NCBI GenBank assembly: GCA_035759705.1
Contig: DASTUJ010000083.1
Coordinates: forward strand, 1 to 41,559
Origin: Actinomycetota bacterium
GTDB lineage: Bacteria > Actinomycetota > CADDZG01 > JAHWKV01
DNA: 41,559 nt
Reading direction: 5' to 3'
The translations under genes and the position numbers were made by a program. Each line of letters starts with the position of its first letter. Position 1 is the stretch's first letter. Below the pieces are notes generated by a model. The model ran no database searches. It had not been told where the DNA came from and saw nothing but the letters and a program-made list of their open reading frames with translations. Shown here piece by piece: positions 25,481-32,606 of the stretch.

Positions 25481-25672
25481 GTGACGATCCGCCGCTTGTC
25501 TGGCAAGGAACGAATTCCATGGATCGAGGTCGGGCGGGTTGAGGCCTGCTGGGCGGTTCTTTGGGAAGGCCGCCCGCTCGTCGTGGTTCATACCGAACGG
25601 TGGAGCCGAAATCAGGGTCGTCGGCGATTGTCCTATGAGAGTGACCACGATCCCGAATTGAAAAGGGCCTAA
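25481..25672 (+). CDS. Possible small protein, unknown
   Basis: 63 residues from GTG 25481 in the 281-bp gap between ald and the AlkD-like gene. The peptide is basic, Trp-rich (IPWIEV, ACWAVLWEG) and has protein-like composition with a strand pattern, ending in HDPELKRA. No good Shine-Dalgarno and no family. The frame upstream of 25481 is a shadow of ald. It could be the remnant of a longer gene. Confidence 0.3.
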   Translation: MTIRRLSGKERIPWIEVGRVEACWAVLWEGRPLVVVHTERWSRNQGRRRLSYESDHDPELKRA

Positions 25673-25690
25673 CCCCATAGACTCGCAACC

Positions 25691-26356
25691 ATGACGCTCG
25701 ATGAAGCTCTCGAACAGCTCAAAGCTCTCAGCAACGAGAGGACTCGGGCCTACAACGCCAAACACGGTGCCGGCGACAATCAATTCGGCGTCAAGGCCGG
25801 CGACATTCGGGTGCTGGCGAAGACAATCAAGACCGACCATGAGCTGGCCATGGCCCTCTGGGGGACCGGGAACCTCGACGCCCAGCTACTGGCGATCCTT
25901 CTGATCAAGCCAAAGAATCTGTCGGCCGAAGATTTGGATCGGATGGTTCGGACCGTCACTTTCGAGCACGTGGCGGACTGGTTCATCTCGTATGTGGTCA
26001 AGAAGCACGCCGCGAAGGAGGCCCTTCGCCGGCAATGGATGGCCGCAGACGACCGCTGGGCCGCCCGCGCCGGATGGAGCCTCACCGCCGAGCGGGTGGC
26101 CAGGAGCCCGGAAGGGCTCGACCTGACCGGGTTGCTGGATCGCATCGAGTCCGAGATGGGGGGCGCCGATCCCGTGGTGCAGTGGACGATGAACACCACC
26201 CTCGCGGAGATCGGCATCCACTTCTCCAAACTCCGTGAGCGGGCCATCGCCACCGGAGAGAGGTTGGGGATCTACCGGGACTACCCCGTTTCTAAGGGTT
26301 GCACCTCACCGTTTGCCCCGATCTGGATCAGGGAAATGGTCGGCCGGCAGAATTGA
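25691..26356 (+). CDS. AlkD-like DNA alkylation repair protein
   Basis: 221 residues, all-helical HEAT-repeat-like. It matches the DNA alkylation repair (AlkC/AlkD) family: NQFGVKAGDIRVLAK near 33-47, a WGTGNLDAQLLAILL helix near 57-71 with the family Glu/Asp region, DWFISYVVKK near 97 and WSLTAERV near 122. Family members are glycosylases that remove alkylated bases by an unusual non-base-flipping mechanism; some relatives are not enzymes. The ATG at 25691 is preceded by weak purines. Its last 51 bp overlap the convergent SRPBCC gene. Confidence 0.82.
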   Translation: MTLDEALEQLKALSNERTRAYNAKHGAGDNQFGVKAGDIRVLAKTIKTDHELAMALWGTGNLDAQLLAILLIKPKNLSAEDLDRMVRTVTFEHVADWFISYVVKKHAAKEALRRQWMAADDRWAARAGWSLTAERVARSPEGLDLTGLLDRIESEMGGADPVVQWTMNTTLAEIGIHFSKLRERAIATGERLGIYRDYPVSKGCTSPFAPIWIREMVGRQN

Positions 26357-26869
26357 GGGACACGCTCGTCGCCTGCCGGTTCGGTCCGACCGCTCTGCCA
26401 CATACCTGGCAAGGTTCTCAAGCGACGATCGAAGACCTTCGTCGTGGTCGGCCTGGGTGACACCTGGAGGGACGTTCTCGGCAGTGACAGTGACTCTTGT
26501 TCCCGACTGGACCGCCTCGAATGACCAGGTCATGACCATCTCGCCGGCGATCGAGGCATCGTTCGACTCGAATTCGACGGTCTGAACTATGCGCTTGGAG
26601 GGCTCAAGCGACACGAAGCGACCCGTGCTGATATCCGTGCTGCTCGTGGTTTTGCCTGAATTGGATCCGGCGTTTTCAACGTAGGTGAGTTCGATCCGGT
26701 AGCGACCTCCCTCGCGAAAGTCGTATTCGAGCGCCCGGCCGGTCATGTCACCGGGCGGGAGCCACGCCATGAACGAGCCGGCGTCGGAAAACGTTCGATA
26801 CACCGAGGCGGTCTCGGCTTCGACGACAAGGGATGCACGGTCTGTTCGACCCCTGGAGGCTCCCGGCAT
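26306..26869 (-). CDS. SRPBCC/AHSA1-like domain protein
   Basis: 187 residues from ATG 26869. The core from about residue 15 to 155 follows the AHSA1-type START/SRPBCC fold: VVEAETASVYRTFSDAGSF, a GGRYRIELTYV strand pair and a C-terminal helix at RSSLENLARYV. These proteins bind hydrophobic ligands in a deep cavity. The ~25-residue basic tail beyond the helix (after residue 160) lies in the overlap with the AlkD-like gene and may be a read-on. Upstream starts at 26974 or 27139 are less likely because that DNA carries the divergent DUF3048 gene start. Confidence 0.75.
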   Translation of the reverse strand: MPGASRGRTDRASLVVEAETASVYRTFSDAGSFMAWLPPGDMTGRALEYDFREGGRYRIELTYVENAGSNSGKTTSSTDISTGRFVSLEPSKRIVQTVEFESNDASIAGEMVMTWSFEAVQSGTRVTVTAENVPPGVTQADHDEGLRSSLENLARYVAERSDRTGRRRACPSILPADHFPDPDRGKR

Positions 26870-26972
26870 TGCGGAACAGTACCACCGGAAACCGCCCGGC
26901 GACCATGCGGGTCGAGCATCCTCGGTTCGGTTAGGAGTATAAAGAAGCCCGCCAAAGTCACCGTGAGGAGCC

Positions 26973-27983
26973 ATGAATAACGCCGTCAGCGACCTCGTAG
27001 CGATGATCCTGGTCCTCGCCGGGCTGACGAGCGGGGTGACTCCGGGTGTGACCCCCGGGGCGCCGGCGTCCCCACCGGCCATTATGTCTTCGGCGGCCGC
27101 TCCGACGTGCCCGCTTACCGGCGTCGATGCCGGCGCCACCGACCTCTCCAGGCCGGTTCATGCAGTGAAGATCGACAACGCCCCCAAAGCGAGGCCCCAG
27201 GTGGGCATGCCGCAGGCCGACGTCGTGTACGAGGAGCTTGTCGAGGGAGGACTGACCCGCTTCCTGGTCGTGCTCCACTGCCAGAGCGCTCCGCGCCTCG
27301 GGCCGATCCGCAGCGCCCGGCTCGTCGACCCAGATCTGTTGATCCCATACGCTCCGGTCCTCTTCGGGTACTCGGGCGCCGCCCCTCCGGTGCTGGCCAA
27401 AGTCCGGTCGACCCCCGGGGTCATCAACCTCGTGCACGGGGGCAACGGGCCGGCGTATCAGCGGTCGGGCGCAAGGCCGGCGCCCCACAACCTGTACACC
27501 TCGACCGACGCTTTGCTCGCCCGTCCGGCAGCGCAGGGGGTCAAGGGTCCTCCGACTACCGGCTACACCTTCGATCCCGGGTTGCTCGCCGCCTCCCCGA
27601 CGGCCGGGGGTAGCGGCGTCGACCTGTCGTACTCGAGGGCCAGCTCGGCGGGATACACCTACGACGCCGCATCCCAGAAGTACCTTCGTTCGCAGGGTGG
27701 CAGGCCCCACACCGACGAATCCGGCGCCCAGCTGAGCGCCACGAACGTCCTGGTATTCAAGGTTCCGGTCCAGATCGTCGGGGGCTCGCCCCACATCGGG
27801 GTCACGGGGGAGGGCGAGGCCACGGTTCTCAGGGGCGGCCAGGCGGTCCAGGGAAAGTGGCGGCGTGCGAGCGTCAACGACCACTTCACCCTCGTCGACA
27901 ATGCGGGCCAGCCGGTCAACCTTGCGCCGGGCAACATCTGGATCAACCTGGTGCCCTCGGACAGGTCGGTCGCCCTCAGGTAG
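26973..27983 (+). CDS. DUF3048 (YerB-like) secreted protein
   Basis: 336 residues from ATG 26973 with GTGAGGAG just upstream. The N-terminus has a hydrophobic signal segment (about 5-21) followed by a Val-Thr-Pro-Gly repeat. The DUF3048 pattern is clear: HAVKIDNAPKARPQVGMPQADVVYEELVEGG from about 63, then LGPIRSARLVDPDLL near 110 and a C-terminal NDHFTLVDNAGQPVNLAPGNIWI. B. subtilis YerB is a lipoprotein of this family of unknown role; here no lipobox Cys is seen, so it is secreted or helix-anchored. The cell-wall protein gene starts 62 bp downstream. Confidence 0.85.
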   Translation: MNNAVSDLVAMILVLAGLTSGVTPGVTPGAPASPPAIMSSAAAPTCPLTGVDAGATDLSRPVHAVKIDNAPKARPQVGMPQADVVYEELVEGGLTRFLVVLHCQSAPRLGPIRSARLVDPDLLIPYAPVLFGYSGAAPPVLAKVRSTPGVINLVHGGNGPAYQRSGARPAPHNLYTSTDALLARPAAQGVKGPPTTGYTFDPGLLAASPTAGGSGVDLSYSRASSAGYTYDAASQKYLRSQGGRPHTDESGAQLSATNVLVFKVPVQIVGGSPHIGVTGEGEATVLRGGQAVQGKWRRASVNDHFTLVDNAGQPVNLAPGNIWINLVPSDRSVALR

Positions 27984-28045
27984 TTGTCCGCATCGGGGGG
28001 CTGCGATTCTTGCGTCGCCCATGCTCCGCTGATAGCGTCGGACGC

Positions 28046-29140
28046 GTGATATCCGGGCTGGGGCCCTCGCTCTCGTCGCTGCGACGCTGCTCGCTGACAA
28101 TTATCCTTCTGGCGGTTTTCGTGCTGGTGCTGCCGGGCCCGGCTGCGCGCGCCGACGACCTCGACGCCATCCGCAAACAGCTGGCCGACGCCAACGCCCA
28201 GACCGCCCGGGTGCTCAACGAGATCAAGTCTCTGGACAGCAAGACCTTCGCCGTGAACCGGTCGATCGCCAAAGACGAGAAGGAGGTCGGCCAGACCGAG
28301 TCCCGCATCCGGAGCGCCGAGGCGCACGTGAGGGAGCTCGAAGGCCAGATCCAGCTGATCCGCAAGTCGGCCAACGTCCGGGCGGTGCGGATGTACAAGA
28401 ACGGCCCGGGGAGCATTCTCGCCCCGCTGTTCACGTCGACCACCATGACCGACCTGTCCAAGCTCGGGATGTTCTGGGAGAGCCTGGCGGAGAAGGACGG
28501 AAAGTCGCTCGACGAGGCGACCAGGCTTCGGGGCCAGCGGGACGAGGAGAAAGCGGCCCTGGCGAAGACGGTCGCCAACCTCGAGGCGCGGGTGAAGAGC
28601 CTCGACGCCCAGCGCGCAAGCCTCAAAACCGCCCGGGAGAAGAGGGCCGGGTCACTCCAGGAACTCAAGGTTGCCATCCAGAACGCCATGGACGCCGAGA
28701 AGAAGGTTCTGGCTGCCCGGGCCGCAGCCATCAAGAAGCCGACGCCGGGTCCGTGCACACCGGGCCTCCCGGCGCGGGACCAACGGCTGGCCGCGCTACT
28801 GAGCTGGATCGCGCCGGACAAGGTGGGACCCACCGGGGTCGTCACATCGGGCGACGCCTCCTGGTACGGTCCCGGCTTCGACGGCTGCCGGAGCGCCAGC
28901 GGCGCCACCTTCAAAGCCGCGCAGCTGACGGCGGCCAGCATCTCCCTGCCGCTCGGCACGATCCTCAAGGTGACCCGGGGAGGTAGGGCGACCACGGTCG
29001 TCATAACCGACCGCGGCCCCTACGCCCACGGGCGTGTGCTCGACCTGTCGCAGGCGGCGGCCCAGGCCATTGGACTGGGGGCCGGAACGGTCGACATGGA
29101 GATCCTTCTGCCTACGGAACCGGCCCCACCGTTCCCCTGA
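28046..29140 (+). CDS. Coiled-coil plus RlpA-type double-psi beta-barrel cell-wall protein
   Basis: 364 residues from GTG 28046. A signal segment (about 14-38, ending PAARAD) precedes a long coiled coil (about 40-230) of the kind found in EnvC, PcsB and RipC, then a Pro/Gly linker and a C-terminal RlpA-like DPBB domain (about 270-355) with ASWYGPGFDGCRSASG, ITDRGPYAHGRVLDLS and the catalytic-type Asp. RlpA proteins are septal lytic transglycosylases; the coiled coil suggests control by an FtsEX- or SteAB-like partner. RipC has NlpC/P60 in this place, so the pairing with RlpA is notable. The longer frame from 27857 overlaps DUF3048 and is a shadow. Confidence 0.85.
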   Translation: MISGLGPSLSSLRRCSLTIILLAVFVLVLPGPAARADDLDAIRKQLADANAQTARVLNEIKSLDSKTFAVNRSIAKDEKEVGQTESRIRSAEAHVRELEGQIQLIRKSANVRAVRMYKNGPGSILAPLFTSTTMTDLSKLGMFWESLAEKDGKSLDEATRLRGQRDEEKAALAKTVANLEARVKSLDAQRASLKTAREKRAGSLQELKVAIQNAMDAEKKVLAARAAAIKKPTPGPCTPGLPARDQRLAALLSWIAPDKVGPTGVVTSGDASWYGPGFDGCRSASGATFKAAQLTAASISLPLGTILKVTRGGRATTVVITDRGPYAHGRVLDLSQAAAQAIGLGAGTVDMEILLPTEPAPPFP

Positions 29141-29279
29141 GCGCGTAATCCCGCACCAGTTTCACCAAAGGCATATGCTTCCATGAGGTGTTGAAGCGCT
29201 TTTACCAGCGCGATCGGAACGACCTAAGAAGCTGGTTGATTCGATCCCCACGCCCCGGCTCTACTGGAAGGACACGGCT

Positions 29280-29627
29280 TTGCTAGAAGAGGACCTGCTG
29301 GTAGCACAAAAGAACCTCCGTGAGGAAGAAGCCATCGTGCTGGCAGAGCTTGCCGACCTTGGTTTCACTGCCGACGGAAAAGTGGACATCCACCTCGACG
29401 AGGGTTTTGCCGACGCCGCCCAGACCACCTCGGAGCGGGCTCGGGTCCTCAGCCTGGCCGAAGGACTCCAGCAGAGGCTGGAGGACGTCCAGGGCGCCCT
29501 GACCCGGATCGAGAAGGGGACCTACGGCAAGTGCGAGGGCTGCGGCAACAACATACCGCCCGAGCGCCTCGAGGCTATCCCTGCCGCCAAGCTGTGCATG
29601 ACCTGCAAGAGCAAGATCAAGCGGTAG
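29280..29627 (+). CDS. TraR/DksA-type C4 zinc-finger protein
   Basis: 115 residues from TTG 29280, with GGAAGGA 7 nt upstream. A coiled-coil N-terminal half (about 1-75) leads to a C-terminal zinc finger CEGCG-x19-CMTC (about 86-110), the DksA/TraR layout. Family members enter the RNA polymerase secondary channel or act as general stress factors; the acidic coiled-coil tip of true DksA is not obvious here. A hairpin after the stop may end the transcript. An inverted repeat GCGCT-N6-AGCGC lies upstream at 29196-29211. Confidence 0.85.
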   Translation: MLEEDLLVAQKNLREEEAIVLAELADLGFTADGKVDIHLDEGFADAAQTTSERARVLSLAEGLQQRLEDVQGALTRIEKGTYGKCEGCGNNIPPERLEAIPAAKLCMTCKSKIKR

Positions 29628-29635
29628 GCCCTTAC

Positions 29636-29653
29636 TGCGGCTCCACGGCCGCA
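29636..29653 (+). terminator. Hairpin after the DksA/TraR gene
   Basis: TGCGGC (29636-29641) pairs with GCCGCA (29648-29653) around a 6-nt loop, 8 bp after the stop, followed by TCTGTTTT with a partial T-run 8 nt later. A plausible but weak intrinsic terminator. Confidence 0.4.
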
Positions 29654-29725
29654 ACCGCAATCTGTTTTCCGTAGGTCTTTGTATTGGGTTCTTTCGCGAC
29701 TTAGTATTTGCCGCCCCAGCGAAAA

Positions 29726-29735
29726 TTGTCGACAA
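29726..29735. promoter_or_regulatory. TTGTCGACAA palindrome in front of parA
   Basis: TTGTCGACAA at 29726-29735 ends 8 bp before the probable parA start and overlaps its Shine-Dalgarno-like AAGGCGG. It has the core of the 14-bp sites at 31231, 31269 and 31413, suggesting the same protein binds here and represses parA. Confidence 0.55.
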
Positions 29736-29743
29736 GGCGGTTT

Positions 29744-30823
29744 GTGGATATTTCAGAAGTGAACTCGAACCCGTTCTCCACGCCCAATCTTCTGGCGGAT
29801 CTGTTCCCGCCCGACGACGTTGCCGACGACGAGCCCCAGCTCCCCGTTCCGGCGGCTCCGGCGCCCGTCGCCGCTTCGGCCACACCCCCTGCCGCCCCGG
29901 GCAGGCCGGCGCCGGCGAAAATCTCCAGGGCCTCCGCGAAGCGGGCGGTCAAGGCCCCCGCCAAGAAGCCGGCGAAGAAGCAGGCGTTGGCCCAGGAACC
30001 GGCGGCTGCCGCCCCGACCCGGGCTCCCTGGGAGGAACGAGGGTCGTACCGTGCGCTCGGGCAGATCGTCGCAGTGGTAAATCAGAAGGGCGGGGTCGGC
30101 AAGACCACCAGCACCATCAACCTGGGCGCCGCACTGGCGGAGCAGGGCTCACGGGTTCTGCTGGTCGACTTCGACCCCCAGGGGGCGCTATCGGTAGGCC
30201 TGGGCCTCAACCCGAACGAGATTGAGGTCAGCGTGTACGACCTCCTCCTGGACCGGACGGTCGGCCTTTCCGACGTCGTAGCGGCCAGCAGGGTTCCGGG
30301 CTTGGACCTGGTCCCCTCCAACATCGACCTCTCCGCAGCCGAGGTGGTCCTCGTCACCGAGGTGGCCCGGGAGCAGCTGCTCAAGCGTTGCCTGGAGCCG
30401 GCGCAGCAGATCTACGACTACATCCTGATCGACTGCCCGCCGTCGCTCGGTTTGTTGACGGTCAACGCCCTCACCGCAGCCAACTCGGTGATCATCCCGC
30501 TCGAGTGCGAGTACTTCGCGCTCCGGGGCATGGCGCTGCTGATGGACACGGTCGCCAAGGTTCAGGAGCGGCTGAACCCGCAACTCGAGGTGCTGGGCAT
30601 CGTAGCCACAATGCTGGAGGCCCGAACCATCCACGGCAGGGAGGTTCTCAGCCGGGTGGGGGAGGCGTTCGGCGACAAGCTCTTCAAGACCGTCATCCAC
30701 AAGACCATCAAGTTTTCGGAGGGGTCCGTGGCCGGTGTGCCGATCCTGGCTTACGCTCCCTCGTCCAACGGCGCCCAGGAGTACCGTGACCTCGGCAGGG
30801 AAGTGATGTCGCGTGCCTCGTAG
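29744..30823 (+). CDS. parA: ParA-family ATPase with Ala/Pro/Lys-rich leader
   Basis: 359 residues from GTG 29744 (TTG 29708 is an alternative, 371 aa). An N-terminal disordered leader of about 100 residues, rich in Ala, Pro and Lys, precedes the ParA/Soj domain: deviant Walker A KGGVGKTTSTINLGAALA near 113, LLVDFDPQGALS near 140, Walker B YILIDCPPSLGLLTV near 225 and a VVxA-like IIPLECEYFALRGM near 250. These ATPases use nucleoid-bound gradients to move DNA or cargo. Proximity to scpAB matches the extra ParA gene (Rv1708) of other actinobacteria. No parB lies nearby; the partner is the small protein encoded across its stop. Confidence 0.9.
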   Translation: MDISEVNSNPFSTPNLLADLFPPDDVADDEPQLPVPAAPAPVAASATPPAAPGRPAPAKISRASAKRAVKAPAKKPAKKQALAQEPAAAAPTRAPWEERGSYRALGQIVAVVNQKGGVGKTTSTINLGAALAEQGSRVLLVDFDPQGALSVGLGLNPNEIEVSVYDLLLDRTVGLSDVVAASRVPGLDLVPSNIDLSAAEVVLVTEVAREQLLKRCLEPAQQIYDYILIDCPPSLGLLTVNALTAANSVIIPLECEYFALRGMALLMDTVAKVQERLNPQLEVLGIVATMLEARTIHGREVLSRVGEAFGDKLFKTVIHKTIKFSEGSVAGVPILAYAPSSNGAQEYRDLGREVMSRAS

Positions 30824-31214
30824 AGCGAGCCTCCCCGGCGCAGACCTGCTCTTCGGTGAGCCCAGGGCTGCCCGTACCGAGGAGCCCGCCAAACCCGCAG
30901 CGGTGAAGTCCGCTGTGGAGGCCCAGGTCGCCGCGGAATCGGTCGAGCCTTCGGTCCAGCCCCCGGCGCAAGCCCCGAAAGCGTCGCCGGCTAAGGTCTC
31001 CGCCCCGCGTCCCCGGCACGAGGAGAAGGTCACCTTCTACTGCACCGACTCGGACCTCACCCGCCTGGAGGCCGCGAGGCTGGACCTTCGGGCCAACCAC
31101 CGTCTGGCCTCCGACCGGGGCCGCATCGTCAGGGCGGCCATCGCCGAGATCCTCGACGACTTTGACGCCAGGGGAGCGAACTCGCTCCTGGTGAAGCGCC
31201 TCTCCTCCGAGTAG
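30813..31214 (+). CDS. Small ribbon-helix-helix-like partner of ParA
   Basis: 133 residues from GTG 30813, overlapping the ParA stop by 11 nt. The first ~70 residues are Ala/Pro/Lys-rich and disordered, like the ParA leader. The C-terminal ~60 residues start with a beta strand EEKVTFYCTDSDL and continue with two helices, LTRLEAARLDL and RGRIVRAAIAEILDDF, the strand-helix-helix order of ribbon-helix-helix DNA-binding proteins such as ParG. Plasmid type Ib partition systems pair ParA with such small proteins, which also repress their own operon. Inverted repeats just downstream and before parA are candidate sites. The RHH assignment is inference from pattern. Confidence 0.6.
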   Translation: MPRRASLPGADLLFGEPRAARTEEPAKPAAVKSAVEAQVAAESVEPSVQPPAQAPKASPAKVSAPRPRHEEKVTFYCTDSDLTRLEAARLDLRANHRLASDRGRIVRAAIAEILDDFDARGANSLLVKRLSSE

Positions 31215-31230
31215 CAGCAAGCTCGAATCC

Positions 31231-31244
31231 ACTTGTCTACAAGT
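31231..31244. repeat. Inverted repeat ACTTGT-CT-ACAAGT
   Basis: Perfect 6-bp arms separated by 2 bp, 17 bp after the RHH-like gene. It has the same arms as the site at 31269, which lies 38 bp further on. Confidence 0.65.
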
Positions 31245-31268
31245 CCCTCTCTGAGCGCGCCCAAATTG

Positions 31269-31282
31269 ACTTGTCGACAAGT
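31269..31282. repeat. Perfect palindrome ACTTGTCGACAAGT
   Basis: A 14-bp perfect palindrome, the best copy of the ACTTGT-N2-ACAAGT motif. Copies on both sides make chance unlikely. Confidence 0.7.
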
Positions 31283-31412
31283 CGTCAAATGGCCCGGCTG
31301 GGCACAATATTCCGAACCTGAGACTAAGGGTCAAGTGGAACGTGAGGTTTTATAACCTTAAAGGATTGGTAAAGGTATGGAAAAATCCACTCGGCAACGA
31401 GTCGGGAAGGGA

Positions 31413-31426
31413 ACTTGTCCACAAGG
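31413..31426. repeat. ACTTGTCCACAAGG, near-copy of the 14-bp site
   Basis: It differs from the consensus arms by one base in the right half. It lies 131 bp beyond the palindrome at 31269 and 123 bp before padR. Confidence 0.55.
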
Positions 31427-31506
31427 CGCCTTATCTCCAAGTCCCCTGCGATTTGTGCCTGGAAGCGAACCCATTTGCCCGTCTTGACACACCTGGTTCT
31501 ACCGGG

Positions 31507-31525
31507 TACCTTACGAGACAAGGTA
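31507..31525. promoter_or_regulatory. Inverted repeat TACCTT-N7-AAGGTA before padR
   Basis: Six-base arms around a 7-nt spacer, 23 bp before the padR start. PadR proteins typically bind dyad sites at their own promoters, so this is the best autoregulatory operator candidate; AAGGTA recurs at 31372-31377. Confidence 0.5.
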
Positions 31526-31548
31526 TGGGGTGAGGCAGGAGTAAGCCG

Positions 31549-31902
31549 ATGGGATCGGAAGACGAAGGAATCCAACGGGAGCTTTCCAGGGGAACCATGG
31601 AACTGGCGGTGCTTGCGTTGATCGAAGCTCGAAAGCGCTACGGGTACGACCTGCTGACGTCGCTCGGGAGCGCCTCGGATGGATCTATCGCCATCAAGGA
31701 AGGGACTCTCTACCCGGCGCTGCACCGGATGGAGGACGCCGGGTACATCTCGGCGTCGTGGGAGGCGGAGGGCCGTGCGGCTCCCCGCAAGTACTACTCG
31801 ATAACAACCCAGGGCAAAGCCCGGCTGGAGGCACTGCGCACCGAGTGGCTGCGCCTGGCGTCGGGTATGGAGAGGCTGCTCAACGGAGGGGCAAGGTCAT
31901 GA
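31549..31902 (+). CDS. PadR-family transcriptional regulator
   Basis: 117 residues from ATG 31549 with GGAG upstream. Typical PadR winged helix: ELAVLALIEARKRYGYDL near 17-34, the IKEGTLYPALHRMEDAGYI recognition region near 47-65 and a YYSIT wing near 82. PadR proteins usually repress a membrane or export gene next to them and their own promoter. The next gene (HAAS/RDD membrane protein) overlaps by 4 nt (ATGA), so it is the likely target. Confidence 0.92.
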   Translation: MGSEDEGIQRELSRGTMELAVLALIEARKRYGYDLLTSLGSASDGSIAIKEGTLYPALHRMEDAGYISASWEAEGRAAPRKYYSITTQGKARLEALRTEWLRLASGMERLLNGGARS

Positions 31903-32606
31903 ACGAGAACTACCTGAACGAGTTCCAACGCTGGACGGCGGGGCCCAAGGAGCGCCGGGAGGCTCTGAGCGCCGAGTTCTCGGAGCACCTGCAGGCGGCG
32001 GACGCTGCAGGGGAGCTGGGCTCCACGCTGGAGCGCCTCGGTCCTCCTCGCGACGCGGCTAAGGCGTTCGCGGCCGGCCACAGCCTCAGGCCGGCGCCGC
32101 TCCCGCGCCGGGTTGTGGCGGCGCTGATAGATGTCGCCATTCCCATCGGAGCGGTGCTTGCCCTGGTTGCGATCGGAACCTTTCTCAGCTCTGAGAACGC
32201 CGGGCTCTTCGCCGAGTTCGGCCGTGACGTGGCGGCCGAGCGCGAGCCGACCTGGGGGCTGGCTCAGTCCCTGGGCGCCCTGGTGGCCGTACTGGCGATG
32301 ACGTGGTGGGTGGTCGGACTGACGGTGATGGAGTGGAAGTTCGGCCGCGGCCCCGGCAAAGCCGCTATGGGCCTGCGAGTGGTGACCGAGGAGGGCATCG
32401 CTCCGTCGTTCGGGCAGGTCGTGGTCCGCCGGCTGACCCTGGTCTTCTCGGGACCCCTTCAACTGATCGACTGGGCGTTCGCCCTGTTCGACCCCCGCCG
32501 CCAACGTGCGGTTGAGAAGCTGGCGCACACCATGGTCATCCAGGACGAGGGCGTTGAACCTCAGCCGGCGGGAGAAATGCGGCGGGTAGTGAGCAACGGA
32601 GCCTAA
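31899..32606 (+). CDS. DUF1700/HAAS-like plus RDD membrane protein
   Basis: 235 residues from ATG 31899 (ATGA overlap with padR). Residues 1-70 form a helical HAAS/DUF1700-like domain (ERREALSAEFSEHLQAA), often found in membrane proteins encoded beside PadR. Residues about 68-220 form an RDD domain: RRVVAALIDVAIPIGAVLA near 69 with the Arg/Asp pair, a second helix pair near 120-150 and GKAAMGLRVV near 158. RDD proteins are poorly understood, some act in ion homeostasis. Its stop overlaps the end of the convergent protease gene. Confidence 0.82.
   Translation: MNENYLNEFQRWTAGPKERREALSAEFSEHLQAADAAGELGSTLERLGPPRDAAKAFAAGHSLRPAPLPRRVVAALIDVAIPIGAVLALVAIGTFLSSENAGLFAEFGRDVAAEREPTWGLAQSLGALVAVLAMTWWVVGLTVMEWKFGRGPGKAAMGLRVVTEEGIAPSFGQVVVRRLTLVFSGPLQLIDWAFALFDPRRQRAVEKLAHTMVIQDEGVEPQPAGEMRRVVSNGA

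Larger units (their letters stand above)
31215..31548. promoter_or_regulatory. 334-bp operator-rich region between the parA pair and padR
   Basis: No gene is seen here. It holds three ACTTGT-N2-ACAAGT type sites (listed separately), AGGTT-N4-AACCT at 31345-31358, an AAGGTA at 31372-31377 and TACCTT-N7-AAGGTA at 31507-31525. The stretch from 31340 to 31390 is unusually AT-rich for this chromosome, so it is probably the promoter area of the padR operon and possibly a centromere-like site for ParA/RHH. Confidence 0.55.

Noticed and set aside
29650-31548. Canonical parS sites for ParB near parA
   Set aside because: No TGTTTCACGTGAAACA-like sequence is present; the repeats found have a different core.
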